DNA of 64,000 nt from Mycolicibacterium pyrenivorans (GCF_025821625.1 NZ_JACKSH010000101.1:37624-101623); one strand, 5' to 3'; numbered from the stretch's first letter, positions 1-10,525 are shown. Numbers and translations are program-made. Notes: generated by a model not told the origin, from the letters alone.

Positions 1-90
1 CACCCGAACCGTGAACCCGTTGGCGAACAACGTTCTCTGCATCATGGACGACAGTCGAGGGTCGTTCTCGGCAATCAGGATCGCGGGCAT
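1..90 (-). CDS. response regulator, N-terminal fragment (cut by window edge)
   Basis: An ATG at 90-88 on the minus strand opens a frame that stays open to the window edge and encodes 30 residues. It begins MPAILIAENDPRL and continues with a helix ending NGFTVRV. This is the first beta strand, acidic pocket (E8, D10) and first helix of a CheY-like receiver domain, as in OmpR-type regulators. The phospho-acceptor Asp and the output domain lie outside the window. It follows the methyltransferase gene on the same strand after 84 bases. The family call rests on the N-terminus only. Confidence 0.65.
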   Translation of the reverse strand, partial: MPAILIAENDPRLSSMMQRTLFANGFTVRV

Positions 91-174
91 GGTCCAAGTG
101 TCGCGGGTGGCCGGTCCCGTCGTTAGGGCCACAGGTCGCGCGCCCGCGAGGCCGAAGGTCCTGCGCGGCCCATC

Positions 175-1050
175 TCAGCGCTCGGCAAACACCGTCCACT
201 CGATGGGGGAGGCGGACAGGGCCCGACCGGTGGGACGGATGTAGGTGTCGCGGAAGTAGCTCGGTCCGGCTTGCTCGACGAGCCGCCAGTCGTGGTCGGC
301 CAGCACTTCGCCGACCTGCTCGGGCACCAGCCCCGACTTCCACAGCTGGCTGCGCTGCCGGAACCGGCGGTAGACCGCCTCGGCGCCGTAGCGCTGGGTG
401 CCGTCGATGAAGTCCTGGCGGATGTAGGTGAAGATGAGCCTGCTGCCGGGGGCGGCACTGCTGAGTTGCCCGAGCGTCGCGCTGACGGCCTCCGGAGCGA
501 GGTACTGGGTGACGCCCTCCCAGATGAAGAAGGTGCGGCCGGCGGCGCGGTAACCGTGCGCCTCGAGGGCCGGCATAAGCTCGTCGCGTTCGAAGTCGAC
601 CGGGACCAGATGGACCGATGCGGGCGCACTGCCGAGCGCCCGTTGCACGACAGCGGCTTTGCGGTCGATGTTGACCGGCAGGTCGACCTCGAACACCGGC
701 AGGTCGCTGTGGCGGGCGATCCGGTAGGCGCGGGTGTCCAGGCCTGCGCCCAGCACGACGACGGTGTCGAACTCGTTGACCGGGTCGGAGAGCCGCTCGT
801 CGATGTAGCGCTTCCGGCAGGCGATACTGGCCCACAACCCGGGTCCGGACCGGTCCGAGGCCGCCACCGCCGCCCGCCGCAGCGCATCGACGCGGCTCAG
901 GCCGACCAGCATCCGCATTCGCGTCGGAAGGAACGACGCCGCGAGATCGTCGTCGACGAGGCGGCGATCCGGCCGCTCGTGGTGCTCGAGGGCCGACAGC
1001 ACGATGGGTCCGAAGGCTGTCTGCGCCGCCGGATTCCTGGGCTGTGTCAT
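175..1050 (-). CDS. SAM-dependent methyltransferase, UPF0677/LCMT-like family
   Basis: A 291-residue protein of the mycobacterial family annotated as putative S-adenosylmethionine-dependent methyltransferases (Rv2751-like, related to leucine carboxyl methyltransferase). The SAM-binding motif VVVLGAGLDTRAYR lies at about residues 97-110 and is followed by an acidic strand end, FEVDLP. The family substrate is unknown and none can be read from the sequence. It is the third gene of a minus-strand run, starting 19 bases after the SDR stop, so co-transcription is likely. The length is normal for the family. There is no signal peptide or membrane segment, so it should be cytosolic. Confidence 0.88.
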   Translation of the reverse strand: MTQPRNPAAQTAFGPIVLSALEHHERPDRRLVDDDLAASFLPTRMRMLVGLSRVDALRRAAVAASDRSGPGLWASIACRKRYIDERLSDPVNEFDTVVVLGAGLDTRAYRIARHSDLPVFEVDLPVNIDRKAAVVQRALGSAPASVHLVPVDFERDELMPALEAHGYRAAGRTFFIWEGVTQYLAPEAVSATLGQLSSAAPGSRLIFTYIRQDFIDGTQRYGAEAVYRRFRQRSQLWKSGLVPEQVGEVLADHDWRLVEQAGPSYFRDTYIRPTGRALSASPIEWTVFAER

Positions 1051-1069
1051 TGGTTCGACGTCATTGTTC

Positions 1070-1888
1070 TCAACGCTTGTTCACGTATCCCGCGTCGACG
1101 GGCAGCGTGACGCCGGTGACGTAGCGGGCGGCGTCTGACACCAGCCAGAACACCGCGTTGGCGATGTCCTCGGGCTCCAGTGCCTGCACCGGCAGCGCGT
1201 TGCCCATGTCGGGGCCGCCCTCGCTCTCCTGCGCCATCCCTTCCAGCCAGGACCGGGTGAAGTCGTTGTCGATCATCGGGGTGTTCACGCCGGCCGGGTG
1301 GACCGAGTTGACCCGAATACTGTACTGGGCAAGGAAATTCGCGTACACCCGCATGATGCCGACCATGCCGTGCTTGGCGGCGGCGTAGCCGACGGATCCG
1401 CCGACGGGAGCTCCGAGCCCGACCAGGCCGGCGACCGAGCTGATCAACACGATGGAGCCGCCGTTGCCGAACTTGACCATCGGCTTCATCGCGACGTCGA
1501 CGGTGTTGTAGACGCCGGTGAGGTTCACGTCGATGACGTCCTGCCACGCGCCGGCGGCCGCCATCGGTGCGATCCCCGCGTTGGCCACCACGATGTCGAG
1601 GCGGTCTCCGAGTTTCTCGGTGCCCTCCCGCAGCGCGGCCTTCACCGCGTCGCGGTCCCGGACGTCGGCTTGGTAGGCCACGATGCGTGCCCCCGTCTCC
1701 TCGACGAGTTTGACGGTGGCGGCCAGATCGTCGGGGGTGGCCAGGGGGTAGGGCACCGAGTCGATCTGATCGCACAGATCGAGGGCGATGATGTCGGCCC
1801 CCTCGGAGGCCAGCTTGACCGCGTGCGCGCGGCCCTGCCCCCGAGCGGCTCCGGTGATGAATGCGACCTTGCCGGTGAGCTCACCCAT
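1070..1888 (-). CDS. mycofactocin-coupled-type SDR family oxidoreductase
   Basis: A 272-residue short-chain dehydrogenase (Rv2750-like). The Rossmann glycine motif TGAARGQGR lies near residues 11-19, NAG near residue 96, then the catalytic serine in LISSVAG and the YxxxK pair in VGYAAAKHG. The GARGQGR-HAV start and the insertion after the second strand (about residues 38-60) are typical of the SDR subfamily that uses mycofactocin with a tightly held nicotinamide cofactor, so an alcohol or carbonyl substrate is expected. The start was placed at the ATG beginning MGELTGK, because upstream sequence in this frame is arginine-rich shadow. It lies 11 bases after the small monooxygenase gene. The substrate is unknown. 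Confidence 0.88.
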   Translation of the reverse strand: MGELTGKVAFITGAARGQGRAHAVKLASEGADIIALDLCDQIDSVPYPLATPDDLAATVKLVEETGARIVAYQADVRDRDAVKAALREGTEKLGDRLDIVVANAGIAPMAAAGAWQDVIDVNLTGVYNTVDVAMKPMVKFGNGGSIVLISSVAGLVGLGAPVGGSVGYAAAKHGMVGIMRVYANFLAQYSIRVNSVHPAGVNTPMIDNDFTRSWLEGMAQESEGGPDMGNALPVQALEPEDIANAVFWLVSDAARYVTGVTLPVDAGYVNKR

Positions 1889-1899
1889 GACTGCGCAGA

Positions 1900-2214
1900 C
1901 TACGGCCGCAGCCGGCCCTTGGCCGGATCCCCCGCCACAACCGGCTGCAGCATCTTGATGTCGGGCGCGCCGTCGAGGTGCTCGCCGATGGTGCCGAACA
2001 GCGTCGCCACCGCAGGGGCGGTGCTGTGTGCCTGCAGCGCGTCGCCGTCGGCCCACTGCTCGACGAAGACGAAGGTGCCTTCCGATTCGTGCAGCGAGTA
2101 CAGGTCGCACCCGGGCTCGCTGTGCACCGCTTCGATCGCCTGCTTACACGCGTCCCGAACGGCGTCCACGGACTCGGGCTTGGCGGTCATGGTGGCGATG
2201 ACGGTAATCGGCAT
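1900..2214 (-). CDS. putative quinol monooxygenase, ABM domain
   Basis: A 104-residue single-domain protein of the antibiotic biosynthesis monooxygenase/YgiN family (Rv2749-like), which are small dimeric ferredoxin-fold proteins. The start [15 protein letters not shown] and the segment [16 protein letters not shown] are characteristic. YgiN-type enzymes oxidise quinols without a bound cofactor, but mycobacterial members have no proven substrate. It is the first gene of the minus-strand run ABM-SDR-methyltransferase and diverges from ftsK, with 193 bases between the start codons. The shared neighbourhood with an SDR suggests redox chemistry on one small molecule; that is inference. Confidence 0.82.
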   Translation of the reverse strand: MPITVIATMTAKPESVDAVRDACKQAIEAVHSEPGCDLYSLHESEGTFVFVEQWADGDALQAHSTAPAVATLFGTIGEHLDGAPDIKMLQPVVAGDPAKGRLRP

Positions 2215-2394
2215 GGGGGGCGTCTCCTCGATCTCGGCGCTGAGTTGGACAGGTGTCCACCCTATTACGGGGCCGCCCGGATCGGGCAGCGGCATCGGCC
2301 GGGATGGCGCTGTCCTGGGCTTTCGGGGGCCAGGGTGCAATCGACACCGATCTGTGGCCCGTGTGGCAGATGGTGCATCTGAGGCGTTTGCGAC

Positions 2395-2407
2395 TAGTCT
2401 TGTCGGC
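2395..2407 (+). promoter_or_regulatory. -10 box for leaderless ftsK transcript
   Basis: TAGTCT at 2395-2400 matches the mycobacterial TANNNT -10 pattern and is followed by 7 bases and then the ftsK ATG. This spacing predicts a transcript that begins at or next to the start codon. No convincing -35 hexamer is visible. Confidence 0.45.
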
Positions 2408-4942
<2,535 letters not shown>

Positions 4943-4955
4943 CGCCCCCGGCCTT

Positions 4956-5018
4956 CGCCGGAATTGCATTCCAGCAGGGAAATTCCGAGTGCGGGCCAGC
5001 CGGAATGCAATTCCGGCG
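4956..5018. terminator. 17-bp perfect inverted repeat between ftsK and argA
   Basis: The arms at 4956-4972 and 5002-5018 are perfect reverse complements (cgccggaattgcattcc and its complement), separated by 29 bases. The element lies between the converging stops of ftsK and argA, where a two-way terminator is expected, but neither side has a T-run. The AT-containing core differs from the local GC-rich sequence, so a dispersed REP-like element is an alternative. Confidence 0.5.
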
Positions 5019-5029
5019 GGGGCAGGGAG

Positions 5030-5551
5030 TCAGAGGGTCAGCAGCATCCTGGTGTTGCCCAGGATGTTCGGCTTGACGAAGGACAGGTCGAGGAACTCGG
5101 CGACACCTGTGTCGTACGAGCGGCGCATCTCCTCGTAGACCTCGGCGGTGACCGGGGTGCCCTCGATCTCCTTGAAACCGTGGGCGCCGAAGAAGTCGAC
5201 CTCGAAAGTCAGCACGAAGATGCGCTGCAGGTGCAGCTCGGTGGCGACGGCGAGCAACCGCTCGACGATGGCGTGGCCGACGCCGCGGCCGCGCACCTCG
5301 GGATGCACCGCCACCGTGCGCACCTCGCCCAGATCCGACCACAGCACGTGCAGCGCCCCACACCCGATCAGCTCGCCCTGCAGTTCGGCGACCCAGAACT
5401 CCTGCACCGATTCGTAGAGGTTGACCAGGTTCTTCTCCAGCAGGATCTTGCCGGCGTAGATGTCGACGAGCGATTTGATGGCGGGGACGTCGGAGGTCCT
5501 GGCGCGCCGGATGGCGAGCGGGCCGACGCACTCCTCCGGGGCTGCGGTCAC
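5030..5551 (-). CDS. argA: amino-acid N-acetyltransferase (GNAT)
   Basis: A 173-residue GNAT enzyme matching the stand-alone mycobacterial ArgA (Rv2747), which acetylates glutamate (and glutamine) in the first step of arginine synthesis. The acetyl-CoA loop is seen in VHPEVRGRGVGHAI (R/Q-x-x-G-x-G/A type) and a conserved core in GEVRTVAV. The GTG start at 5551 follows TACTCT (minus strand) by 7 bases, which predicts a leaderless transcript and supports this start over a longer open frame. It diverges from pgsA3 with 42 bases between the start codons, so the two promoters are packed back to back. Confidence 0.88.
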   Translation of the reverse strand: MTAAPEECVGPLAIRRARTSDVPAIKSLVDIYAGKILLEKNLVNLYESVQEFWVAELQGELIGCGALHVLWSDLGEVRTVAVHPEVRGRGVGHAIVERLLAVATELHLQRIFVLTFEVDFFGAHGFKEIEGTPVTAEVYEEMRRSYDTGVAEFLDLSFVKPNILGNTRMLLTL

Positions 5552-5593
5552 ACACGGAAGAGTATCGGTTCCGGCAACCAGTATTCTGTGGCG

Positions 5594-6190
5594 GTGCCGG
5601 GCCAACCACATACCGATCCTGTGGTCCCGCGCGCTCGGGTGGCGAATCTCGCCAATGCCCTCACCGGTATCCGGTTCGTGTTGGTGCCGGTGTTCCTCGT
5701 CGTTCTGTTCGTCGGCGACGGCCACGAAACATATTGGCGGGTAGTCGCATTCATCGTTTTTGCGGTCGCCGTCATCACCGATCACCTCGACGGGGCACTG
5801 GCCCGCAGCTACGGCATGGTGACCGAGTTCGGCACCCTTGCCGACCCGATCGCCGACAAGGCCCTCATCGGCGCCGCGCTCATCGGGCTGTCGCTCCTCG
5901 GTGACCTGCCGTGGTGGGTGACCGTGGTGATCCTGGTCCGCGAGGTCGGTGTGACGGTGTTGCGGCTGGCGGTGATGCGTCGCGGCATCATCCCCGCCAG
6001 CCGCGGCGGCAAGCTGAAGACCTTGGTCCAGGCCGTCGCGATCGGTTTGTTCGTGCTCCCCCTGTCCGACGGCTGGCTGACGGGCGCCTGGGTGATCATG
6101 CTGGTCGCGGTGCTGCTGACGGTCATCACCGGCGTGGATTACTTCGTGTCGGCGTTCCGGGATTCCCGTGGACGACCCGCTCGTCAGTGA
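5594..6190 (+). CDS. pgsA3: CDP-alcohol phosphatidyltransferase (phosphatidylglycerophosphate synthase type)
   Basis: A 198-residue membrane enzyme joining CDP-diacylglycerol to an alcohol headgroup, probably glycerol-3-phosphate. The family motif D-G-x2-A-R-x8-G-x3-D-x3-D is visible from DHLDGALARSYG to GTLADPIADK (about residues 62-86). Around it are about five hydrophobic segments. Two GTG starts are possible, at 5588 and 5594. The second is chosen because TATTCT at 5582-5587 lies 6 bases before it, the usual leaderless arrangement. The 3' end overlaps the next gene by 23 bases, implying co-transcription. The exact headgroup is family-level inference. Confidence 0.9.
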   Translation: MPGQPHTDPVVPRARVANLANALTGIRFVLVPVFLVVLFVGDGHETYWRVVAFIVFAVAVITDHLDGALARSYGMVTEFGTLADPIADKALIGAALIGLSLLGDLPWWVTVVILVREVGVTVLRLAVMRRGIIPASRGGKLKTLVQAVAIGLFVLPLSDGWLTGAWVIMLVAVLLTVITGVDYFVSAFRDSRGRPARQ

Positions 6191-6515
6191 CGACGCGCGC
6201 GCGCTGGTCGCGGATCTGACCGTGCGCGGGCAGACCGTCGCCACCGCCGAATCGCTGACCGCGGGCCTGCTGGCCGCCACGCTGGCCGTCGGCGCGAGAC
6301 AGAGATGCGGCGCGACGTGGGGCGTCGGGCTGACCGGGGTGGCGGGCCCCGAGCCCCACGGCGGGCATCCCGTCGGCACGGTGTTCCTCGGCGTGGCCGG
6401 ACCGGTGGACACCGACGTGGTGCGGCTTGTTCTCGAGGGGACGCGCTGGGACATCCGGGTGTCGGCGGTGCACGCGGCGATCACCGGATTGCGCCGGTTC
6501 ATCGGACAGCACTGA
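6168..6515 (+). CDS. CinA C-terminal domain protein with internal deletion
   Basis: A 115-residue relative of CinA-C/PncC, the domain that deamidates nicotinamide mononucleotide. The N-terminal motif TAESLTAGLLAATLA and the later WGVGLTGVAGPEP-GG-PVGTVF block are well kept, but the roughly 45-50 residues that normally separate them are absent. The frame runs directly from LLAATLA into VGARQRCGATWGVG near residue 40. The missing part normally contributes active-site residues and the dimer core, so activity is doubtful. The GTG start lies inside the end of pgsA3. It may be an inactive remnant still translated with its neighbours. It remains in frame with no stop. Confidence 0.7.
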   Translation: MDDPLVSDDARALVADLTVRGQTVATAESLTAGLLAATLAVGARQRCGATWGVGLTGVAGPEPHGGHPVGTVFLGVAGPVDTDVVRLVLEGTRWDIRVSAVHAAITGLRRFIGQH

Positions 6516-6553
6516 GCCACGCCGGGGCCGCGCCGGTATTGCGCGGCGCATTC

Positions 6554-6582
6554 GGGAACCAACCCGAGGACACCGAGCGTTG
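6554..6582 (+). promoter_or_regulatory. SigE-type promoter of clgR
   Basis: GGGAACC at 6554-6560 and CGTTG at 6578-6582 form the mycobacterial SigE consensus (GGAAC, about 18 bases, then CGTT). The clgR ATG is 44 bases downstream of the -10. In M. tuberculosis clgR is a known SigE target, which supports the reading. Confidence 0.72.
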
Positions 6583-6626
6583 GGCTAGATAGCCACCCAG
6601 GACGCCAAGCCAACAAGGAGAGCGCG

Positions 6627-6968
6627 ATGACGGCATTGCTGCGCGAGGTGATCGGCGACGTGCTGCGTCGCGCCCGTGTCGAGCAGGGACGCACCCTGCG
6701 TGAGGTGTCCGACTCCGCGCGGGTCAGCCTGGGGTACCTCTCCGAGGTGGAGCGCGGACGCAAGGAAGCGTCCAGCGAGTTGCTCAGCGCCATCTGTGGC
6801 GCCCTCGACGTTCCGCTGTCGCGGGTGCTGTCGGAGGCCGGTGACGACCTGGCGCTCGAAGAGGCCCGCAGCGTGGTCACCAAGACCGCCGAGCCGGCAG
6901 GTGCCGGCCGCATCGACGTCACCACCAAGGTGGTCATCCCACAGGTCGTGTCGATGGCGGTCGCCTGA
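6627..6968 (+). CDS. clgR: transcriptional activator ClgR
   Basis: A 113-residue protein made almost entirely of an XRE/Cro helix-turn-helix: [20 protein letters not shown] (about 22-41) followed by [13 protein letters not shown], the signature of ClgR. In actinobacteria ClgR activates the clp protease genes and, in mycobacteria, the psp genes, and is itself removed by ClpP. The C-terminus ends in hydrophobic SMAVA, a plausible ClpP degradation tag. AAGGAG sits 7 bases before the ATG. It lies directly upstream of pspA and downstream of a SigE-type promoter, so it links surface stress to protease and PspA induction. Confidence 0.92.
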   Translation: MTALLREVIGDVLRRARVEQGRTLREVSDSARVSLGYLSEVERGRKEASSELLSAICGALDVPLSRVLSEAGDDLALEEARSVVTKTAEPAGAGRIDVTTKVVIPQVVSMAVA

Positions 6969-7072
6969 CCCTGCCCGCCGGTTCGCTCGCGCAAACGACC
7001 AGCAGGGGTGTGGTGATCTGCGAGGAACCGATAAGTTGGGACGAGGCACTTCAGGCACAGCTGGGGCTGTCC

Positions 7073-7126
7073 GACACACATCCGAACACGGACACACATC
7101 AGAACACCTGCACACCCCCGAACATG
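7073..7126. repeat. three imperfect 18-bp tandem repeats upstream of pspA
   Basis: Units at 7073-7090, 7091-7108 and 7109-7126 share the pattern cacacatccgaacac with a few changes. They lie in the 174-base gap between clgR and pspA, ending 16 bases before the pspA ATG. Regularly spaced direct repeats here could be binding sites for a regulator or influence translation; no function is established. Confidence 0.6.
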
Positions 7127-7142
7127 AAGGCGGAGCGAACCG

Positions 7143-7970
7143 ATGGCCAATCCGTTCACCAAGGCGTGGAAATACCTCATGGCGCTGTTCAGCTCGAAGG
7201 TCGACGAGTACGCCGACCCCAAGGTGCAGATCCAGCAGGCGATCGAAGAGGCCCAGCGCCAGCACCAGGCTCTGACCCAGCAGGCCGCGCAGGTGATCGG
7301 CAATCAGCGTCAGCTGGAGATGCGTTTGAACCGTCAGCTCGCCGACATCGAGAAGCTGCAGGTCAACGTCCGTCAGGCGCTGACGCTGGCAGATCAGGCC
7401 GTCGCCGCTGGTGATGCCGCCAAGGCCACCGAGTACAACAACGCCGCCGAGGCGTTCGCCGCGCAGCTGGTGACCGCCGAGCAGAGCGTCGAGGACCTGA
7501 AGGGGCTGCACGACCAGGCGCTCGGCGCGGCCGGGCAGGCCAAGAAGGCTGTCGAGCAGAACGCGATGATGCTCCAGCAGAAGATCGCCGAGCGCACCAA
7601 GCTGCTCAGCCAGCTCGAGCAGGCGAAGATGCAGGAGCAGGTCAGCTCGTCGTTGCGGTCGATGAGCGAGTTGGCCGCGCCGGGCACCACCCCCAGCCTC
7701 GAAGAGGTGCGGCAGAAGATCGAGCGCCGCTACGCCAACGCCATGGGCGAGGCCGAGTTGGCGCAGAACTCGGTGCAGGGCCGGATGCTCGAGGTACAGC
7801 AGGCCAGCGTCCAGATGGCCGGCCATTCGCGGCTCGAGCAGATCCGGGCGTCGATGCGCGGCGAGCAGCTGCCCGCCGGTGGCCAAGCCAGCCCGGCCTC
7901 GGCCGCCCAGACGCCGGCGACGCCGGCCGCGAACCCGAACCCGACACCGGAAAACCCGCTGTCGCAGTAA
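7143..7970 (+). CDS. pspA: PspA/IM30-family membrane-stress protein (35-kDa antigen homologue)
   Basis: A 275-residue PspA-family protein (Rv2744c-like). It starts [19 protein letters not shown], an amphipathic membrane-binding helix. Long charged heptad-rich coiled coils follow (about 25-230), with [16 protein letters not shown] typical of the family, then a Pro/Ala-rich tail. PspA assembles on the inner face of stressed membranes and, in mycobacteria, also binds ClgR and restrains it. A GGCGGAG Shine-Dalgarno region precedes the ATG. It follows clgR and precedes pspM, the known mycobacterial psp arrangement. Confidence 0.93.
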   Translation: MANPFTKAWKYLMALFSSKVDEYADPKVQIQQAIEEAQRQHQALTQQAAQVIGNQRQLEMRLNRQLADIEKLQVNVRQALTLADQAVAAGDAAKATEYNNAAEAFAAQLVTAEQSVEDLKGLHDQALGAAGQAKKAVEQNAMMLQQKIAERTKLLSQLEQAKMQEQVSSSLRSMSELAAPGTTPSLEEVRQKIERRYANAMGEAELAQNSVQGRMLEVQQASVQMAGHSRLEQIRASMRGEQLPAGGQASPASAAQTPATPAANPNPTPENPLSQ

Positions 7971-7995
7971 TTTTGGAGAATGCAGGGGTGTGTCG

Positions 7996-8814
7996 ATGAG
8001 TGCACGGACCAGCAGACCGGAGGCCTGGCGTTCGATGGCGCAACGCGGGGTCGACACCGCCGCGGAGTGGTCGGACATGCTGGCCGCAAAACTCAACGCC
8101 GCCGCCGACCCGCGGGCGAAGCTGTTGCGCAAGCGGCGCTGGGCGCTGCGCCTCGGGGTGTTCTTCACCGTTTCGGCCGTGTTCTGGGTGGGTGTGACCG
8201 CACTGCTGGCATCGTGGAGCACCCCGGTCTGGGCGCTGTTCATCCCGTCGCCCATCGCCGTCGGTGCGGCGTTCCTCGCGACGCTGTCGTTCCTGCGCTA
8301 TCGCTGGCTGCGTGGTGAGCCCCTGCCGCCGCAGCGGTCGCGGGCAGCGCGGCGGTTGCCGCCGTGGGGGTCGGCCGCCCGGCAGCCCATGGCCGCGCTG
8401 GCGGCCTCCGAACGCGGGCTGACCTCTCTGCTGGGAGTCATGGAGCGGGGCCGGATGCTGCCCGCCGAGGAACTGCGGGAACTGCGGGTCGCCGCCGAAC
8501 TGACGGTGGCGACGATGGCCGCCACCGCCACCGAGGTGGTGTCGATGGAGCGCGCCATCAACGCGGCGCCGCAGTCGCGCGCCCACCTCGCTCCGACGAT
8601 CGCCGCCTTCAGGACACAACTCGACCGTGGTGCCCACCAGTACAACGAGATGGTCTCTGCGGCGGCGCAATTGGTTTCGGCCGCGAACTCGGGGACGATG
8701 TCGAGTTCGCCGATGTCGCAGCGGCGCTACCGCGATGAACTCGCGATGGCCACCGACCGGTTGACGGGCTGGGCGCAGGCGTTCGACGAACTGGGCCGCC
8801 TCAAAGGGGCCTAG
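7996..8814 (+). CDS. pspM: PspM-like membrane protein
   Basis: A 272-residue protein (Rv2743c-like). A basic N-terminal region is followed by two adjacent membrane helices at about residues 50-72 and 77-96, then a long Ala/Glu-rich cytoplasmic domain with predicted helices. In M. tuberculosis PspM is the integral membrane partner of PspA and binds it. The ATG at 7996 has AGGGG 7 bases upstream; a GTG at 7990 would add two residues. It starts 25 bases after pspA. The third member of the system, PspN, is not found after it: the next gene is ephG on the other strand. Confidence 0.85.
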   Translation: MSARTSRPEAWRSMAQRGVDTAAEWSDMLAAKLNAAADPRAKLLRKRRWALRLGVFFTVSAVFWVGVTALLASWSTPVWALFIPSPIAVGAAFLATLSFLRYRWLRGEPLPPQRSRAARRLPPWGSAARQPMAALAASERGLTSLLGVMERGRMLPAEELRELRVAAELTVATMAATATEVVSMERAINAAPQSRAHLAPTIAAFRTQLDRGAHQYNEMVSAAAQLVSAANSGTMSSSPMSQRRYRDELAMATDRLTGWAQAFDELGRLKGA

Positions 8815-8840
8815 AGCCTCCTAGAACCTGCCCCCCGGGG

Positions 8841-9302
8841 TCAGAATGTCGGGCGCAGCGACGGGAACACCGCCGCGGCCACGGCCCGCAGCGGAGCCTT
8901 CACCAGCGCGTCGAAGAAGTCGAAGTAGTCGCGCCACAGCACGACCTTGCCGTCGCGGACCTCGAACGTGCCGCACACCCAGAACTGCAGCCGCAGCGGC
9001 CCGATGATCAGCGCGTCGGTGCGTTCGGTGAGCACCACGTCGCCGTTGGAGGCGATGCGGTGGAACTTGACGGCGAAACCTGCCCTGCCCTGCCCGCTGC
9101 GCAACAGCTTCATCACCCGGTCGCGTCCGCGGATCGACGGCAACCCGACGTTCTGCCAGATCAGCTCCGGCGCCGCCAGTGACTCCACGGTGTCGAAATC
9201 CTCGTCGGCCAGGGCGAACAGGAACGTCTGCACGGTGTGAGCGTTGGCGCCTGTCGTCGTGAACACCGTCGGCTGCAGCGAATCCGGGGCCTTGTCAGTC
9301 AT
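8841..9302 (-). CDS. ephG: limonene-1,2-epoxide hydrolase family protein EphG
   Basis: A 153-residue epoxide hydrolase of the limonene-epoxide hydrolase/SnoaL-like fold (Rv2740-like). The catalytic Arg-x-Asp pair is seen in LTERTDAL and the second Asp in LWRDYFD, the D-R-D set that activates water. The M. tuberculosis homologue hydrolyses epoxides and its natural substrate is thought to be lipid or steroid-like. It converges on pspM and diverges from the glycosyltransferase gene, with 41 bases between the start codons. No signal peptide is seen, so it should be cytosolic. Confidence 0.88.
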   Translation of the reverse strand: MTDKAPDSLQPTVFTTTGANAHTVQTFLFALADEDFDTVESLAAPELIWQNVGLPSIRGRDRVMKLLRSGQGRAGFAVKFHRIASNGDVVLTERTDALIIGPLRLQFWVCGTFEVRDGKVVLWRDYFDFFDALVKAPLRAVAAAVFPSLRPTF

Positions 9303-9343
9303 CGCTCGAGCCTAACGGCGGATGCTGTGGCAGGGTAGCCCGC

Positions 9344-10516
9344 ATGCGCGTCGCCGTGGTCGCCGGACCCGACCCCGGACACGCGTTCCCGGCCATCGCG
9401 CTGTGCCTGCGATTCCTGGCCGCCGGCGACACCCCGACCCTGCTCACCGGCAGGAAATGGCTCGATGTGGCGCGCGCCGAAGGCGTCGACGCGGCCGAAC
9501 TCGACGGACTCGATCCGACTGAGGTCGACGACGACACCGACGCCGGGGCGAAGATCCACCAGCGCGCCGCGCGGATGGCGGTGCTGAACAAGCAGCGGAT
9601 CGGTGATCTTGCGCTCGATCTGGTGATCTCCGATTCGATCACCACCTGCGGTGGGCTGGCCGCCGATCTGCTGGGCGTTCCGTGGATCGAGCTGAACACC
9701 CATCCGCTCTATCGTCCGTCGAAGGGGCTGCCGCCGATAGGCAGCGGGCTCGCCCCCGGGACCGGGCTGCGCGGCCGGCTGCGCGACACCGTCCTGCGGG
9801 CTCTCAGCGCCCGCTCGTGGCGCGAGGGTCTGCGCCAGCGGTCCGAGGTGCGCGTCGGGATCGGTCTGCCCGCCGAGGATCCCGGGCCGCGTCGACGCCT
9901 TATCGCCACGCTGCCGGCCCTCGAGGTGCCGCGACCGGACTGGCCCGAGGAGGCCGTGATGGTGGGGCCTCTGCATTTCGAGCCGACCAAGTCGGTGTTG
10001 CCGCTGCCCGCCGGCGACGGCCCCGTCGTGGTGGTCGCCCCCTCGACGGCGAACACCGGCGCCGAGGGGCTCACCGAGATGGCACTGCAGACACTCGTCC
10101 CCGGCGAGGTCCTCCCGGACGGTTCGCGGGTGGCGGTATCCCGGTTGGAGGGGCCCGACGGGCCGATCCCGCCCTGGGCGGTGGTGGGCCTCGGGCGCCA
10201 GGACGAACTACTGTCCGGCGCGGATCTGCTGATCTGCGGGGGCGGGCACGGAACCGTTGCCAAAGCACTGCTGGCCGGTGTGCCCATGGTGATCGTCCCC
10301 GGTGGTGGCGACCAGTGGGAGATCGCCAATCGTGTTGTGCGCCAGGGCAGTGCGCAGCTGATCCGGCCGCTGACCGCGGCGGCGCTGGCCGCGGCGACGC
10401 AGGAAGTGCTCGGATCCCCGCGCTACCGGGAGGCCGCGCGGCGGGCCGGTGCCGGCGCCGAGACGGTGCCAGATCCGGTACGGGTGTGCCATGAAGCGCT
10501 CGGTGCGTGGGCGTAA
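9344..10516 (+). CDS. UDP-glycosyltransferase-like protein (GT1/MurG-like fold)
   Basis: A 390-residue GT-B-fold protein (Rv2739c-like). The N-terminal domain opens MRVAVVAGPDPGHAFPAIAL, the usual G-x-G-H acceptor-domain start. The C-terminal domain has the sugar-nucleotide signature LICGGGHGTVAKALLAGVPMVIVPGG with the following DQWEIANRV (about 295-330), matching the HGG-t-E-L-P family motif in a divergent form. Acceptor and donor are unknown. It ends 9 bases before the DUF3046 gene on the same strand. In gene order it is the last gene shared with M. tuberculosis before the hydrogenase island, apart from DUF3046. Confidence 0.85.
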   Translation: MRVAVVAGPDPGHAFPAIALCLRFLAAGDTPTLLTGRKWLDVARAEGVDAAELDGLDPTEVDDDTDAGAKIHQRAARMAVLNKQRIGDLALDLVISDSITTCGGLAADLLGVPWIELNTHPLYRPSKGLPPIGSGLAPGTGLRGRLRDTVLRALSARSWREGLRQRSEVRVGIGLPAEDPGPRRRLIATLPALEVPRPDWPEEAVMVGPLHFEPTKSVLPLPAGDGPVVVVAPSTANTGAEGLTEMALQTLVPGEVLPDGSRVAVSRLEGPDGPIPPWAVVGLGRQDELLSGADLLICGGGHGTVAKALLAGVPMVIVPGGGDQWEIANRVVRQGSAQLIRPLTAAALAAATQEVLGSPRYREAARRAGAGAETVPDPVRVCHEALGAWA

Positions 10517-10525
10517 GTTGGGCCC

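Noticed and set aside
11..244. A 77-residue plus-strand frame at the left edge
   Set aside because: The minus strand has a recognisable response-regulator start in the same DNA, and the plus frame has no family features.
7073..7126. A CRISPR array
   Set aside because: The units abut with no spacers, there are only three, and no cas gene is present.
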